Shown: positions 14,101 to 25,600 of the stretch, piece after piece
Layout: each line of letters begins with the position of its first letter
Numbering within the stretch: position 1 is the first letter of the stretch
NCBI RefSeq assembly: GCF_003073045.1
Contig: NC_037593.1
Span: 18,946,812 to 19,010,811 of the forward strand
Direction: 5' to 3'
Origin: Pomacea canaliculata
Taxonomy: Eukaryota > Mollusca > Gastropoda > Architaenioglossa > Ampullariidae
Length of the DNA stretch: 64,000 bases
The notes under the pieces: model-generated
What the model saw: only the letters and a program-made list of their open reading frames with translations
Told to the model about the DNA's origin: nothing
The model's database searches: none
Program-made: the position numbers and the translations under genes

Positions 14101-16394
14101 ATCAAGGAGAGGGGTAAAGTAACATTACCAGAAAATTCTTTTTTTAAAAATCATCTAAGATAATAAATGTGTAAAACTCTCAAAATTAGCTTATTATTTA
14201 CAGCAGATTAGTCTGTCATTGGCCTCTTTAATACCTCATGTCAAACTATCAGCTTATATAATTTTGTTTACAACTTTGTGTCAATTTACAATAAATGTGA
14301 TTTTGTAAAAAGTGCAATGTGCAAGGAATGCAATATGTTGACTTGTTTTAGTTATCCCATCTTTTACTTTTTACATTTTTTTTCTAACATACTCTAGGTC
14401 TTCTGGTTTTCTCATAATATTTATGTACTCAAACCAGCATGTATTATACTTGTATTAAATGAGCTTTAAAGACTATATTCAAACCTGTGGATGCAGCCAC
14501 TTTTTACACCATCCTGCACATTTGACAGAAAAGCGAAAAGTCACATTATTATTGGTACTTGGGGTCTGTTGCTCCAGCATCTCTGCAGAATCTGTTGTAG
14601 TCTGTACATCACCATCCAGCTTAGACTTCTTTCTCTGTGGCTTTGCCTGCTCTGAAATATCCTCTACGTTATTTCCACAGTCACAGACCTTGGGAAGCTT
14701 GCCTCCTGATCGTTTCACATTGTGAAGGCCTTTTGTAAGTGAGGACTGAGTGAAGTCAGCCAAACTGTCTGAGTCTGAGCATGGGCTTGAAGTTGATTGT
14801 GGCTGTTCATGACATGCTGCACCAAGATTATGTGCTACATATTTTTTATGCTTGCCATTGCACTGAGCTTCTATTATGGAGTTTATCTGTAATGTAGCCT
14901 CTGTATCATCACTTGAACAGGACTGTACTTTTTGGAAACTTGAAATAGCCTCCTTTATTTTGCATGGATCCAATATCTTTTCTTTCAATCTTCGTAGAAA
15001 CATCACTTTTCCTGAAATGCAAGAAGTATTCTTTGCATTGCTTCTTTTACTTGTGCACGTAATTTTTTGTCGTAATGAACTAAATGTGGCAGTGCACAAT
15101 TTATGGTGCTCAAGGCTATCTGTAATGGGATGTAGCAATTGAGCTGCTGCATGCAGAGAGTGAACAGTTCCAGAGATTAGAGTCCAACATGTCAATCTGT
15201 TCTCTCATCACTGTCAGTTCCTTTTATGTACCCATGCTCAGTAATTAGCAAATGCTGTATGAGCTGCCACATAATCCACAAATAAAACTACTTTTCAAAT
15301 ATCTATTCTATTAATACTGCTGTTCACCTGTATAGGCTGTTTCGGCCTCAAGGTGTTTTTTGGATGAGCTTACTATTGTGAGATTGGTGCATCTTATCAG
15401 AACTACCTGTGTGGAAAATGCCAGAACTTTTAAGACAACTATTTCTTACCAGATCCTTTTATTTCAGATGTAGCAATGTGGGTACATGTAATGAAGACTC
15501 TCTCAACTGTTTTCAATTTCAAGAGCCCCCTTTCAAAGTGATGATCACCAGCCTCTGACTCATCAACAGCAGACATAAAGAATACTTTGCCATCTTCCTG
15601 GCTTATCTATAAGAGATGAAGAAAATATTAAAATGCATTAACCTTATTTCCCTTGTATAAACACAACCGAATAGTCTAGCCTTCTCACGTGTGTGTGCGA
15701 GTTTATACATCGGTGTTTCCATGCAAATGATTTTAAATAAAATATGGAGTTTTATCGACCAAAGTATACGTCAAATGTACGTGTGTTAATATTATCATGA
15801 TATTAAAAAAAAAAGTGCTTTGAAGTTTATTAGTGTCATGCTTTTTTGGGTATGAAAACTGTACCTGTTCGTGACATTTGAAAGCTAAAAATTGATGAAA
15901 CATCAGCTTTTAAATCATGTGGTTTTTTTTCTATAAAAAAAAAAAAAAGCATTATCCGCGCTGCTATTTCCTACTAACTCTATAAGGTTGTCTACATTTT
16001 CGGACCACTCGATCGTTGGCAAATTTTCTTTAGTGTTCTTTTATCCTACGTAATCACAGTGACAGTCGCTTAACAGGCTAAAACAGTAGTACTGCCACTG
16101 CGACTACTAGTGTCATGCCAGTAAATACATCTGTCTAGTCCCGTGTGTCTGAGAGCGAAATCAACACTCTAAACGACTTTATTGTCCTAAACGGAGATTA
16201 ATCAGTTTGCTAGTGACCCGCTTATAAAATCGCTTACTATATATTTTAGAATGTAAACTAACCACTTCTGCGTTCAGCTTTTTTTTCACTTCGTTCACTG
16301 CAAACATTTCAGTTCCCCTTCCACAAGTAGCGTGTACTTTCATTCTTTGCGAAGACTTAAAATTTTGAACATTAGTGATTTCCCCTGAAAGCAC
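11145..16394 (-). CDS. THUMPD2: THUMP domain-containing SAM methyltransferase, THUMPD2-like
   Basis: This is a THUMP plus Rossmann-fold RNA N2-guanine methyltransferase. Vertebrate THUMPD2 methylates U6 snRNA with TRMT112 as partner; that function is inferred here by family. The coding exons are 16263-16394, 15450-15606, 14485-15011, 13791-13868, 13231-13283, 12870-12957, 12533-12607, 12277-12391, 11892-12012 and 11145-11586. All junctions keep frame (595 aa). Visible parts are the N-terminal ATCGRGTEMF and GKVFF segments; a long Ser/Lys-rich insert in exon 3 that makes it longer than vertebrate forms; the THUMP part ending DDFVTVGVPLTR; LDYGLRSTVGWIMADLA; SAM motif I LDPMCGKATTLIEAA at about 351; acidic GCDIDG; and the catalytic-loop motif DAPFG at about 423. 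The last is not the canonical D/N-PP-F/Y of tRNA enzymes. A Met 17 codons downstream (16343) aligns better with family starts and may be the true start (578 aa). A MITE lies just upstream. Confidence 0.92.
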
Positions 16395-16435
16395 AAAAAG
16401 AGCCGATTGTCTACCTTAGACGTCAAATATATATA

Positions 16436-17273
16436 CAGTGGAACCTCGGTTAACGAACTTAATCCGTTCTGGAAAGCTGTTCGTTATCCGAAATGTTCGT
16501 TATCCGAAACAATTTTTTCCATAAGAAATAAAGGAAATAGATTTAATTGGTTCCCAGCCCCTGTTGACTCGCTAATATTTGAAAGTTACAGGCTATATAG
16601 GTATTTGTTTTCATGAGAACAATTATAATGCTATATATATGGAGTTAAATAAACATAAAGACATTAACGAAAGCATTTAAACATCAAAAAAACTTGCCGT
16701 TTTCACGGCGTGGGTGGAAGCAGGTGTGGGGAGGAAGGGGTGGAATTATTGCTTTGATTCCCCCTCCATGAGCACACGTGACATTGTAAAATTGGGGGAG
16801 ACTTCTCCTTTCCGTAGCTTTGAGGCTAAAGCAAAAAACTTGTCCAATGTCTGTTCCTTCTGTCTTTTTTGTAAAACTCTTGGGTAATACGACATCACAG
16901 ATCCGACAGACGCATGCCACCTTCATACTTTGAAATCATTTCCTTTTACAATTCAATTGTTGACCGCTTCCTTGTCATTACCTCTCTGCTATTAATTGCT
17001 CCTAATCTTCTTTGGAGCCATGATTGAGGATTATCTTACTAAAATAAAGCAGAAAAATCACTAAATATAAGAAGGATGCGCATAGATAAGGAACGACCGA
17101 TCGTAACTGTGTCTCGAGCGCGAATGGTGACACGCTGGTCGGTCACGTGTGGTTCACGTGGCTGTTCGTTATCAGAAATTTTGTTCGCTATCCGAGACAA
17201 ACTTTTAGCGAAATTTTTGTTCGTTAACCGAAATATTCGCTATCCGAGGCGTTCGCTAACCGAGGTTCCACTG
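16436..17273. mobile_element. Non-autonomous Tigger/pogo-like DNA transposon (MITE), 838 bp
   Basis: The ends are perfect or near-perfect terminal inverted repeats: CAGTGGAACCTCGGTTA at the left and TAACCGAGGTTCCACTG at the right. They are flanked on both sides by TA (16434-16435 and 17274-17275), the target-site duplication of the Tc1/mariner/pogo superfamily. The CAGTGGAACCTCGG end is typical of Tigger/pogo-like elements. Inside each end the motif TTCGTTATCCGAA and variants recur several times in both orientations, so the subterminal regions are themselves repetitive. The interior has no transposase ORF; the longest is 80 codons with no DDE signature. It was presumably mobilised in trans. 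It sits 42 bp upstream of the longest THUMPD2 start codon. Confidence 0.9.
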
Positions 17274-17870
17274 TATATACTTGTATAGTTGTATATATAA
17301 AAGCATTAACTCTTTTTTTAAGGACCAAGGGAATATTTGTCACAGATCTTTCATTTTCCCTCAAATTCGATTGAATAGACTTAGTGTGATAAAATTTGAA
17401 TGTATCAATGACTTATATATGACTACATATATCAGGCTCGTTTTCATGTTGGCTTCGAATTCATATATTGACCATAGTTTTCAATTTGATCATCTGGAAA
17501 ATTGAACTTAAAAAAATGTAAAACACGCGGTGTGTCAACAGGAAAAATGTTGCTGGTTTTGCTCGTTCCGTCATTATAATGGCATGTACTACTGCCGGTT
17601 TATAGCTATTGAATGAAGTTTAAAAAAAATGGTTTTACTGCACTTGTCACACTATCGGTTGCCATGGAAACAATCCAAAATGGCGCCAAAACAAACATTT
17701 CAAAAAGCATAACTTCGTCAATTTTGTGAGTAGACTCGAAATTCTGTTTGAAATAGTTACCTAAAAGACACATATTTTATTTCTATGAGGGGGATTTTGC
17801 AACATCGTCTTAGCTTTTTTATGAATTTTTTGTTGTTGTAAAACGCTGTGTTAAATTTTAAGGAATTTTT
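17274..17870. other. Intergenic, no gene seen
   Basis: AT-rich DNA with a GTTGCCATGGAAAC near-palindrome at about 17658 followed by AAATGGCGCC. Such motifs are frequent in invertebrate interspersed repeats. No coding potential is seen. Confidence 0.4.
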
Positions 17871-18400
17871 ATTTAAAAGGGTATAACTACCAAACTACTA
17901 AATATTTCTTAAAAAATTTCTCATAGAAATGTTTAAATTTGTATGAAGAAAAACTCAACGAAATTGCAGGTCTATATCTCTTGTCGATATAAAGTTTTGT
18001 CCTTTTGAAGTAAACAGTCAATAACCAAAACAAGAAACTGAGAAAACGAGGAAAGAAAAACTGAATGCTTAGAAAAGTGCCCTCATTCAAATGTTAACAT
18101 GTGTATAAAGAAACCCTCAGCCGAGTTTCAGGTCTATATCGCATGTCAATATTAAGTTCTAAGCTTTAGAACTAAACAAGTAAAAAACAAGAAACTAAAA
18201 CGGCAAGGGAAAACAAAGTAAAAGCTTAGTAACTACTAAACCACTAATTGTTTTTTTAAAAGCTCTCACGAATATGTCAACCAAATTTTAGGCCTGTATC
18301 ACATGTCAATATACAGTTATAGGGTCTTTAATTAAATAAACTGCAACAGAAACAAAGGAAAGGAAAAAACGAGAACGTAAAGTTCAAGCTTAGTAACTTT
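17871..18400. repeat. Diverged tandem repeat, about 160-bp unit, three copies
   Basis: Three successive units share the core CAGGTCTATATC-x-C-x-TGTC-x-ATAT at about 17967, 18129 and 18290. Each is followed by an A-rich AAACAAGAAACT-like stretch and ends with GCTTAG at about 18067-18072, 18224-18229 and 18386-18391. Spacings are about 157-162 bp. Units are strongly diverged from each other (roughly 60-70 percent by eye). No ORF spans them. Confidence 0.65.
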
Positions 18401-20461
18401 GTTTTACCTATGCCTTTCATGTAATTTACATATGTTGATTGGAAAATATAACAATCTTTTAATGTGTTACTATATAAACTGGCCCCACCCAACCTTTGTT
18501 ATCTTTGTTATTTTCGAGACGCTTACCATGTGGCCGATGGCGATTTCGACAGCTGAATTTGGTTCACTAAGTTAACTTTTTTTTTTTTAATAGCTGTTAC
18601 AACGATCTAAGAATGTGCTCGTGGTTTTTATTCTTTCGCGGTATTTTGAGAAGAAATGAGCGTCTGATAGCCAGAGTGAACATTTAATATATCCCGTTAA
18701 TGTCTGAGAAAGAAAATATCCCAGAAGTAGCTGGCTAAAAAGTAAAATTTTCGACAATTTTTTTCAAGGTATGTGCCCTTAATTCTTGCTGATTTTAAAA
18801 ATAAAATTTACTTTTCTTCCAAAGGGACATATATTTTGTCCCACACTTTATCTCGAGAACTATGCAGAACAACGATTTAAAGTAAAGAATTTTGGAATAT
18901 ACACACCATTTTTACGTGAAATTTCATAAAAACTACAAATACTCGACGCTTACGGTTATGAAAGGGTAAGGCCGGGTAATCATTATCAAATCAATATTTT
19001 AAGCTGTACGTAAGTGCAGGTGAAAGGTTGCTTTCTGAATTTTCTTCATAATTACAGAAGAAACCATTTCTCTTAATCTCTTGACTCTCTGTGGCATTTG
19101 GCCTTCATTTAGGAAGTGTATTTGATTCAAATGACTCAAGCATATGAAGAAAATGGACGGTGAAATAATAACAATAATATATATACTAAAGAGAAGCGGT
19201 AATGGACTGGAGTAGGCAAATTATGACCATTGCGAAACTATGGGCCGTAAAGTACGTCTGACCTGTATGACCATTCTTCGGCTTTGAGAATAAATATATT
19301 TTACCCGATGAATTTCTTACTGTGGAAACTTTCTTTCAATGGAGCGATGCTATATTAGACACACAGCGATAATATATGCGCTATCCCAAAAAATATACAA
19401 CAAAGTAACCAATCAACAAAAGCGAAAAAAAAAAAATTCCACAAAAAAGTGTTAAAAAACCTCGAAGGAACAATTAAGAGAAAGAATGAATAAATTGAGT
19501 GATTTCCAAACAGTTCGTGTACATAGTTATACAGTGTGGATTTTCTCTGCCTAATCCTATTATAGTATCTCTCTTTATATATATATAATTATATACATCA
19601 TGTGTGTAAAACCATAAAAACGACGAGATACGTACCATGAAAAATCCATAAATAATAACTAAAATGAACAGCCAACAAATACTTCATTTAAAAAAACATG
19701 TTTAATTCATAATTAAAAATAAACAAATCTAAAGATACTACCTACTTTTGATAACACTAAACTAAGACTTTTTTGGAGCAGTAGAGATAAAGTCAATGAT
19801 CAGTGCACATGTGGTTTGCTCACCCAACGACAAACTGCATTATTAAGCCAGAGAAATACTTCTTGTATGAAGAAGACAACAAATCTCTGGAAATATATAC
19901 ATGTATTCTGTTCACCACATGACAGAGTGGCGCTGAGCAGACACAACTCAAGGCTATCGAACACGAAATAAAGTTTGAATGTTAACGCAGTCGTTTGTTT
20001 GCTACAAAGATACCCAGCAAATGTTTTCATACATGACATAAATAAAGCTTCTGGCGCCACTGAAGTCTGCAACCAAAAGCGTGAATGAGGCGCCGACCAA
20101 GCAGTAGGCCTAACCTCTCGGACGTCGTATGAGGTCGTCACCTCTCTCGAATGCTCAGGTCAGAGATGATGCTTGAAGTGTTATATCTCGTGATAAGTGC
20201 GTACCAATTTGAACAATTAGTACCGATCAATGAAATAAACCAGCTCATTTGAAAATAAGTACTCTGATTAACCTTTAAAATAACAAACATAAATGCAGCC
20301 TCAAACATTAATATGACAGAAAGATCACACGTTCGTGGAAGTGAGTTCAAATTCAGACCTACAAATCCGATGAACATCGTAAAAATCATTTTCAATAAAA
20401 TGAACGAAAAAAAAAAAAAAAGGAAAATAAACATAAACAACGACCATCAACAGCTGCCGAT
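18401..20461. other. Intergenic, no gene seen
   Basis: AT-rich sequence between the tandem array and the 206-aa gene. The only longer ORF (minus, 19800-20141) has low-information composition and no splice context. A short A/T dinucleotide run is at about 19580-19600. A homopolymer A run at about 20408-20422 lies just past the 3' end of the 206-aa gene. Confidence 0.4.
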
Positions 20462-21517
20462 TTAAGCAAAGATATCGTCTCCCGTGAAGAGACGTATCTG
20501 CTTATTTGTCTCTGTCTGGTTTTGCGAATATGTGACTGTCTGGGATTTAAGAAGACGCTTTGAGATGCGGAGCCGTCTTTGCTGAAGGCACTGGCGGCTA
20601 CCTGCCATTCCTGTGAGGTAGCGTCCGTGGGAGGGCACCATTCCGGTGGATTTTCCTGGCGTGCACTCGGGGGAAATTGTCTTCATTGTCGGGCTTGGTA
20701 TGCAGGGAACAACTTGTTCTGAGGTCTCAACTGATTTCGCTTTACAGGAAGAATAGGGTAAAGCGTATGTGGCATGTAACAAGGTCACAAAAATATTGTC
20801 TAGTATTTTCAGGTATGGCTAGCGCATTCTCGTTTTTTTTTTCTCTTTCACGTATTACGCGGATATTATGCTTTCATTTTGGGGGTTTGATTTCATTTTC
20901 ATGTCTGGTAAATATAAATAAAAGTCTACCTCTCTCTCTCTCTCTCACACACACTCACACAGTGTACTTACACAACACGATGTTTAGGCATTATACAAAA
21001 TTACCTATACTTACATCGCTGAAGTACTCTGAAAACAGCTTTAGCCTTGTGCACATTCTGATTGGAGTGTACAGTATAATGCTGTCCTGAGAATTGTTCT
21101 ATGCGCTGGTTAGGTTCGTCTACCCTCTCTGCTAGTCTTTCAATGAAGAATGGAAACGGGTTTGGTGGAGTAAAAATGTTCCTTGGGTTTGGGTCTGGGC
21201 ACAGCAACAAAAGAATTCAGGAATAAGCTGAAATATTAATAAAAAGTCACCTTTAGATAAAAAAAAAAAAAGCTGTGTACAAACCAGCCGTACAAATCAT
21301 TACTTCACCATAATATAGAGCACATATATAAAACATGCATATACATACTGATACCGTGTGTGAGGGGTGTTGAGGGCTGTGCTAGATCACCACTGAAACT
21401 AGGCACTGTTGCTTCTTCGGAAGATCGTTGTTGTGGTATTCTGTAAGTGATAACCGGGGTAGCTGGAACTGCACGAAGTGGTGATTCAAACATGTACATA
21501 GAAGCTTGCCCAGACAT
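20462..21517 (-). CDS. Uncharacterised 206-aa protein, three exons
   Basis: I do not recognise the family. The exons are 21355-21517, 21015-21194 and 20462-20739 on the minus strand. Donors are CACG|GTATCA and CGAT|GTAAGT. Acceptors are TGTGCCCAG|ACC (after a pyrimidine-rich tract) and CCTGTAAAG|CGA. Both introns are phase 1, and the model ends exactly on an in-frame stop. The protein begins MSGQASMYMFESPLRAVP. It is rich in Ser/Thr-Pro sites in exon 1 (ATPVITYR, QPSTPLTH) and has a Pro/Asn-Phe stretch (TPPNPFPFFIERLAERVD). Its C-terminal half is basic (QQRRLRISKRLL) and ends FTGDDIFA. No signal peptide or membrane segment is visible. TP/SP density plus a basic tail suggest a nuclear or cytoskeletal phosphoprotein, which is inference only. 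The second intron contains a (TC)n(AC)n run. Confidence 0.72.
20932..20961. repeat. (TC)n(AC)n microsatellite
   Basis: A short TC run passes into an AC run within the second intron of the 206-aa gene. Confidence 0.9.
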
Positions 21518-22668
21518 GTTGATTTTACCTGTAGCAGTGTAGAGAAAATGCCCAAAATAAAGAAAACCTTCACGTCAAAGTTAATGAAGCCTAATATAAA
21601 CTCATTCTTGAAATACTGGAAGCGTTAGAAATATGTCTAATCATCGTTCAAACGCAGACCGCGCTTACAACTTTCGTTTCCTGCACGAGATCACCATGCA
21701 TGCGCATGGCTGCCGTCTCCTCGACCAATCAGATTCGCCGGCCGACAGCCTCGTTAGAAACGACGAAAGCGTACAGCACGGACGTTCGTGCTTAGAGAAA
21801 CATATAGGACACAACAATGGTAATAACAACAAATCAATAAGCAATTATATCTGATTATAGCTGGGCAAAAATCCGTTATTATTTGATTTAATATTGTCAC
21901 TGAAAACAAATCGAAGAGGCGATGCAATAAATACGTTTTCACGGGAAAATATGGAACGGTAAATCGAACACTGTATTAACGAGAAAAACACGGCAAACCG
22001 ATCGACGTATCCCACACAGTACTCAATCGGTGAACTAACTGCCGGTGGACGAAAGACGTTATAGCGATTTACAAATAATAATAATAATAAAATAATAAGT
22101 ACAAACTCCAACTAAATATAAGAATTAAAATCGGTGCATACTTTACAGCCATCGTTTTGTTGATGTTACTGAATAGTTTTGTATAATGTGAATTTGTAGC
22201 ACTTACTGTGAAAATTACATAGTAATATAGAAAACCTTTTTATATCTAGCATGCAGCTTTATATATGCACAATACAAAACCATGGCAGAGACCAGCAGGA
22301 TTAAGTACTGAGCACAATTTAACTTTAATTGCTATTGTGCAGAGAAAACCAGACAAGCAAAGCATGGTCACATTTGTAGACCTGAACACAATTCATGCGT
22401 ATACAGACAAGTAACATTTCAGGATTGGACTGATTGGTGAGTGACACACAGATCGAATCTTTTATATGGATATTAGAATTGTTGAATTGTGTTTGCTAGG
22501 TATTTCAATTGGTGAAACACGTTTTTAGTAGTGCTTCTTTTATCAATAGAATATAATTTCTGTTGTTAGGATGCGTATTTCCATGCTTGTATATAGCCCA
22601 GTGCAGTGCAGTTCATTGAAATATTGTAATAGTTTGCTGTCACAGTTGTTGATGTCAAGTATTTGGAG
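21518..22668. promoter_or_regulatory. Divergent intergenic/promoter region
   Basis: This lies between the start codons of the minus-strand 206-aa gene and the plus-strand 797-aa gene. A CpG-containing block at about 21640-21790 carries a CCAAT box (CGACCAATCAG, 21723-21733). It is the most promoter-like part and sits about 200 bp upstream of the 206-aa start. The remainder is AT-rich and includes an ATA trinucleotide run near 22077-22098. A shared promoter is possible but not shown. Confidence 0.45.
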
Positions 22669-25600
22669 ATGGGAAAAATAAAAGTGCTCAAGACTTACTC
22701 TCATGCACGTAACCAACAACGAAAAGCAGGACAGTTGCAAAAACTTTCAGACTTATTTGATATCATTGTAGAAGCCCCGCTGGTGAGACCCTTTTGCAGT
22801 AAGTGAAACCTAGTTATGCAGTTGTTTCACAGTTCATGATCATTTTTATGGATAATTATTTTCTTTTATGTGGCTTTCGATCTCTATCTTTGTTTCTCAT
22901 AGGGCACAAATAGCTTATATATACACAGAAAGCAATTTTGACTTGAAAGCAGCTTAGCTTGTAAATATTAATCTTCATTGTTTTTATTATATTTTCATAT
23001 TGCATGTAATAGCCCTTGCATAAACTTTTATACTTTTCTGTAAATGCGAAAATGAATGTTTCTTAATTCTATTCATATAGTAAGTGGATATCAGAATTAA
23101 CAAGCATTAGTGGTGTCTTCAGAAGATAGTTTATATATATATAGGTGAATTTGACAACTAATACTAAAAATGTGAAGGAAGAAAGAGAAGGAAGTGTTGC
23201 TGAGACGGGGTGTGGGTGTGGTGAGAATACAAGTGTATATGTGTTGCCTAAAAGATACCTGGGTGCTGAAAGCCATTTTTTTTTGGTTTTTTTTTTGCAT
23301 TTGTTATTTGAAATTTGTTTTTCCTGCTTCTTTAGGCTCTGGACAAACAGAAATCATTGCACCACTGAAAGAACACGAAAGGTAAAGATCTGTGTACACT
23401 GTGTTTAGTCTATAGACATTAAAATCTGACATAGGTGACAAGACGTTACACAAACTTTTATATGCTAAACCCACCATTAGCAAAATTTATGCTGTAAATA
23501 TTGTCTTCCTATTTCTCACATCAAAGTTGTCTTATGCTTTTTTGATGATTTTTTTTTTCAAGAGAATGACAGTCTGCTGTTATAGGTTTTTTAAAATTTG
23601 TTAATGCCTAAAGATTTTTAGGTCAGAGATCCAGATCAATCTAATCACATTTGCAGAAATCATTCATCATTTGAAAAAGGACCAACTGCAGCTACAGTAA
23701 AGAACAAGCTTAGCCCAAGAATTGCACTTTTTGTCGATGATAATGATTGTGATGATGGCTTACAAAGTTCGGATTATACATTTGGAGAGAATGTGAAGGT
23801 GAAGTTTTCATGTGAATGTGAAGGTATTGATAAAGAATAATGCTTTTGAATCTCATTTTGAAATGAAGGAGTTTAACTCGTTATTTTGGAATGTCATACC
23901 TTCCTCCATCTATTCAGTATTAAATAAAACTGCTGTTCTAGTACCCACTTCACTCACTTTTTCCCACTTGTGAATGCTATCTTTCGTTTATTTTTATGTA
24001 TTCCTTGACTCATTCTTCTCATTTTTTTTTTGTCTGAGAAAATAATGAGGAGGATTATATAGCAGTGCATGTATTTTTTAAAATATATTTGAGACAAACT
24101 TTTGGTGTTTAATTGTGTAAAGTGAAGGCAGTCCAATTTTTTTTGCAGAAGACAGGACAAAAGCCTGTGAAAAGATCTGTAAAGAGCAAACATGACAAAG
24201 GGTATTCTTCAGTTAAAAGATTGGTTAAGAAAGGTGTTGGCAAAGCATTGAAACATGCTCAGGAATCAGAACCAAGTATGATGTTATCTATCAGACATTA
24301 TGACTTTTTTTTTACACAATTAATCAGTACTTGATTTCATTATTATGTCGTTCATAATAGCAAGATATAATAAACATTTTTGTAACATTGAAACATACAT
24401 GTTTATAGATGTGCAATAATATGGGTATATGAGTTCATATCATTTTTTTATACTTGCTTCAATTAATTGTGGCTTAATGGGTTTGTTGCAGGTGAAGAAT
24501 CAAACAGTACCACAATGAACACAAAGTTTAACACGGAGCAGTTAGACATAGAAATGTGGAGAGAGGATCCTTGTATGTTGGTTCTATGTTCATCGTAGTA
24601 ATGTTTTTCTGCGTGCAAGTATGTGTGTGTCCATGTGTGCCTGTGTAATTAATTTCATAACAGTTTTTCATGCCAGTTGCAGAAAGGAAGAAGTTAGGTG
24701 TGATGTGGAATTCGGTTGAGAAAAGGGAAGATGCTGAACACAAGTTCTCAATAAGCATGTCAGATACAGTGGCAAATTCATCAAGTTCCCCTTCTATACA
24801 CTCTCAGCCTGCCTTCTCTTTCAACCAACAATGGAAAGCTGCAGATTTGAAAAAGAGATCATTCATTAAAATAAGGACACCAGGCAAGCAGGCACAGAAG
24901 TGAAAGTGGCTATCATTGTTATTACTTGCTGTTGTTATTTTACAATGTACAATGTGTAAGAAATCAGACATATACATGCATGGACTTGGATGTATTGGCC
25001 ATAATAAAAACTGGTTTAGTGAACAGGAAAAATATCCTCAAGATCTCCTGAAGCCAGACAAAACAAAAATCCATAAAACACACATTATGACTTAATTGGG
25101 TCTAGTTCACTCGTTTTGACTACTGTCTTAGGTCTACAACCTGTCATGACCCCTCTTCCCCACCGTAAAAAAGCAAATCATTGAAATAGTCTTTTCAAAG
25201 GTGATTTTTTAAATTTTTAGTTTAAGGGTAAAGTGCTTGAATGACTTATCTTACCTGATCAAGTTTAAACATATTAATAGAAATGAAAAGAATTTTAATG
25301 TTTATTATAGATGGTTTATTGTTTTGTGAAGGATATCTCAAGAGAACATGTGATGGACAAGAGCTATCTCTGCCTTCCTACTCCCAAGAGACCAGCAGTT
25401 ACACTTCAATCTACACTTGGACCACAGCTACTAATTCTGCTCCTAAAACAGGTTCTGTAAAATAAAAATTATTCTTTTCCTTTTAATGTTGGTGCATACT
25501 GTCCTAGTTTGTCAGTCTTTTGTTGATCATCCAATCATAAAAATAAGCATTTTGTTAAAACAAAAAATGCAAAATGTATGCACTAATGCTATAAGATTGT

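Noticed and set aside
16684..16926. ORF inside the MITE as transposase remnant
   Set aside because: Only 80 codons, no DDE residues or helix-turn-helix pattern; the element looks non-autonomous.
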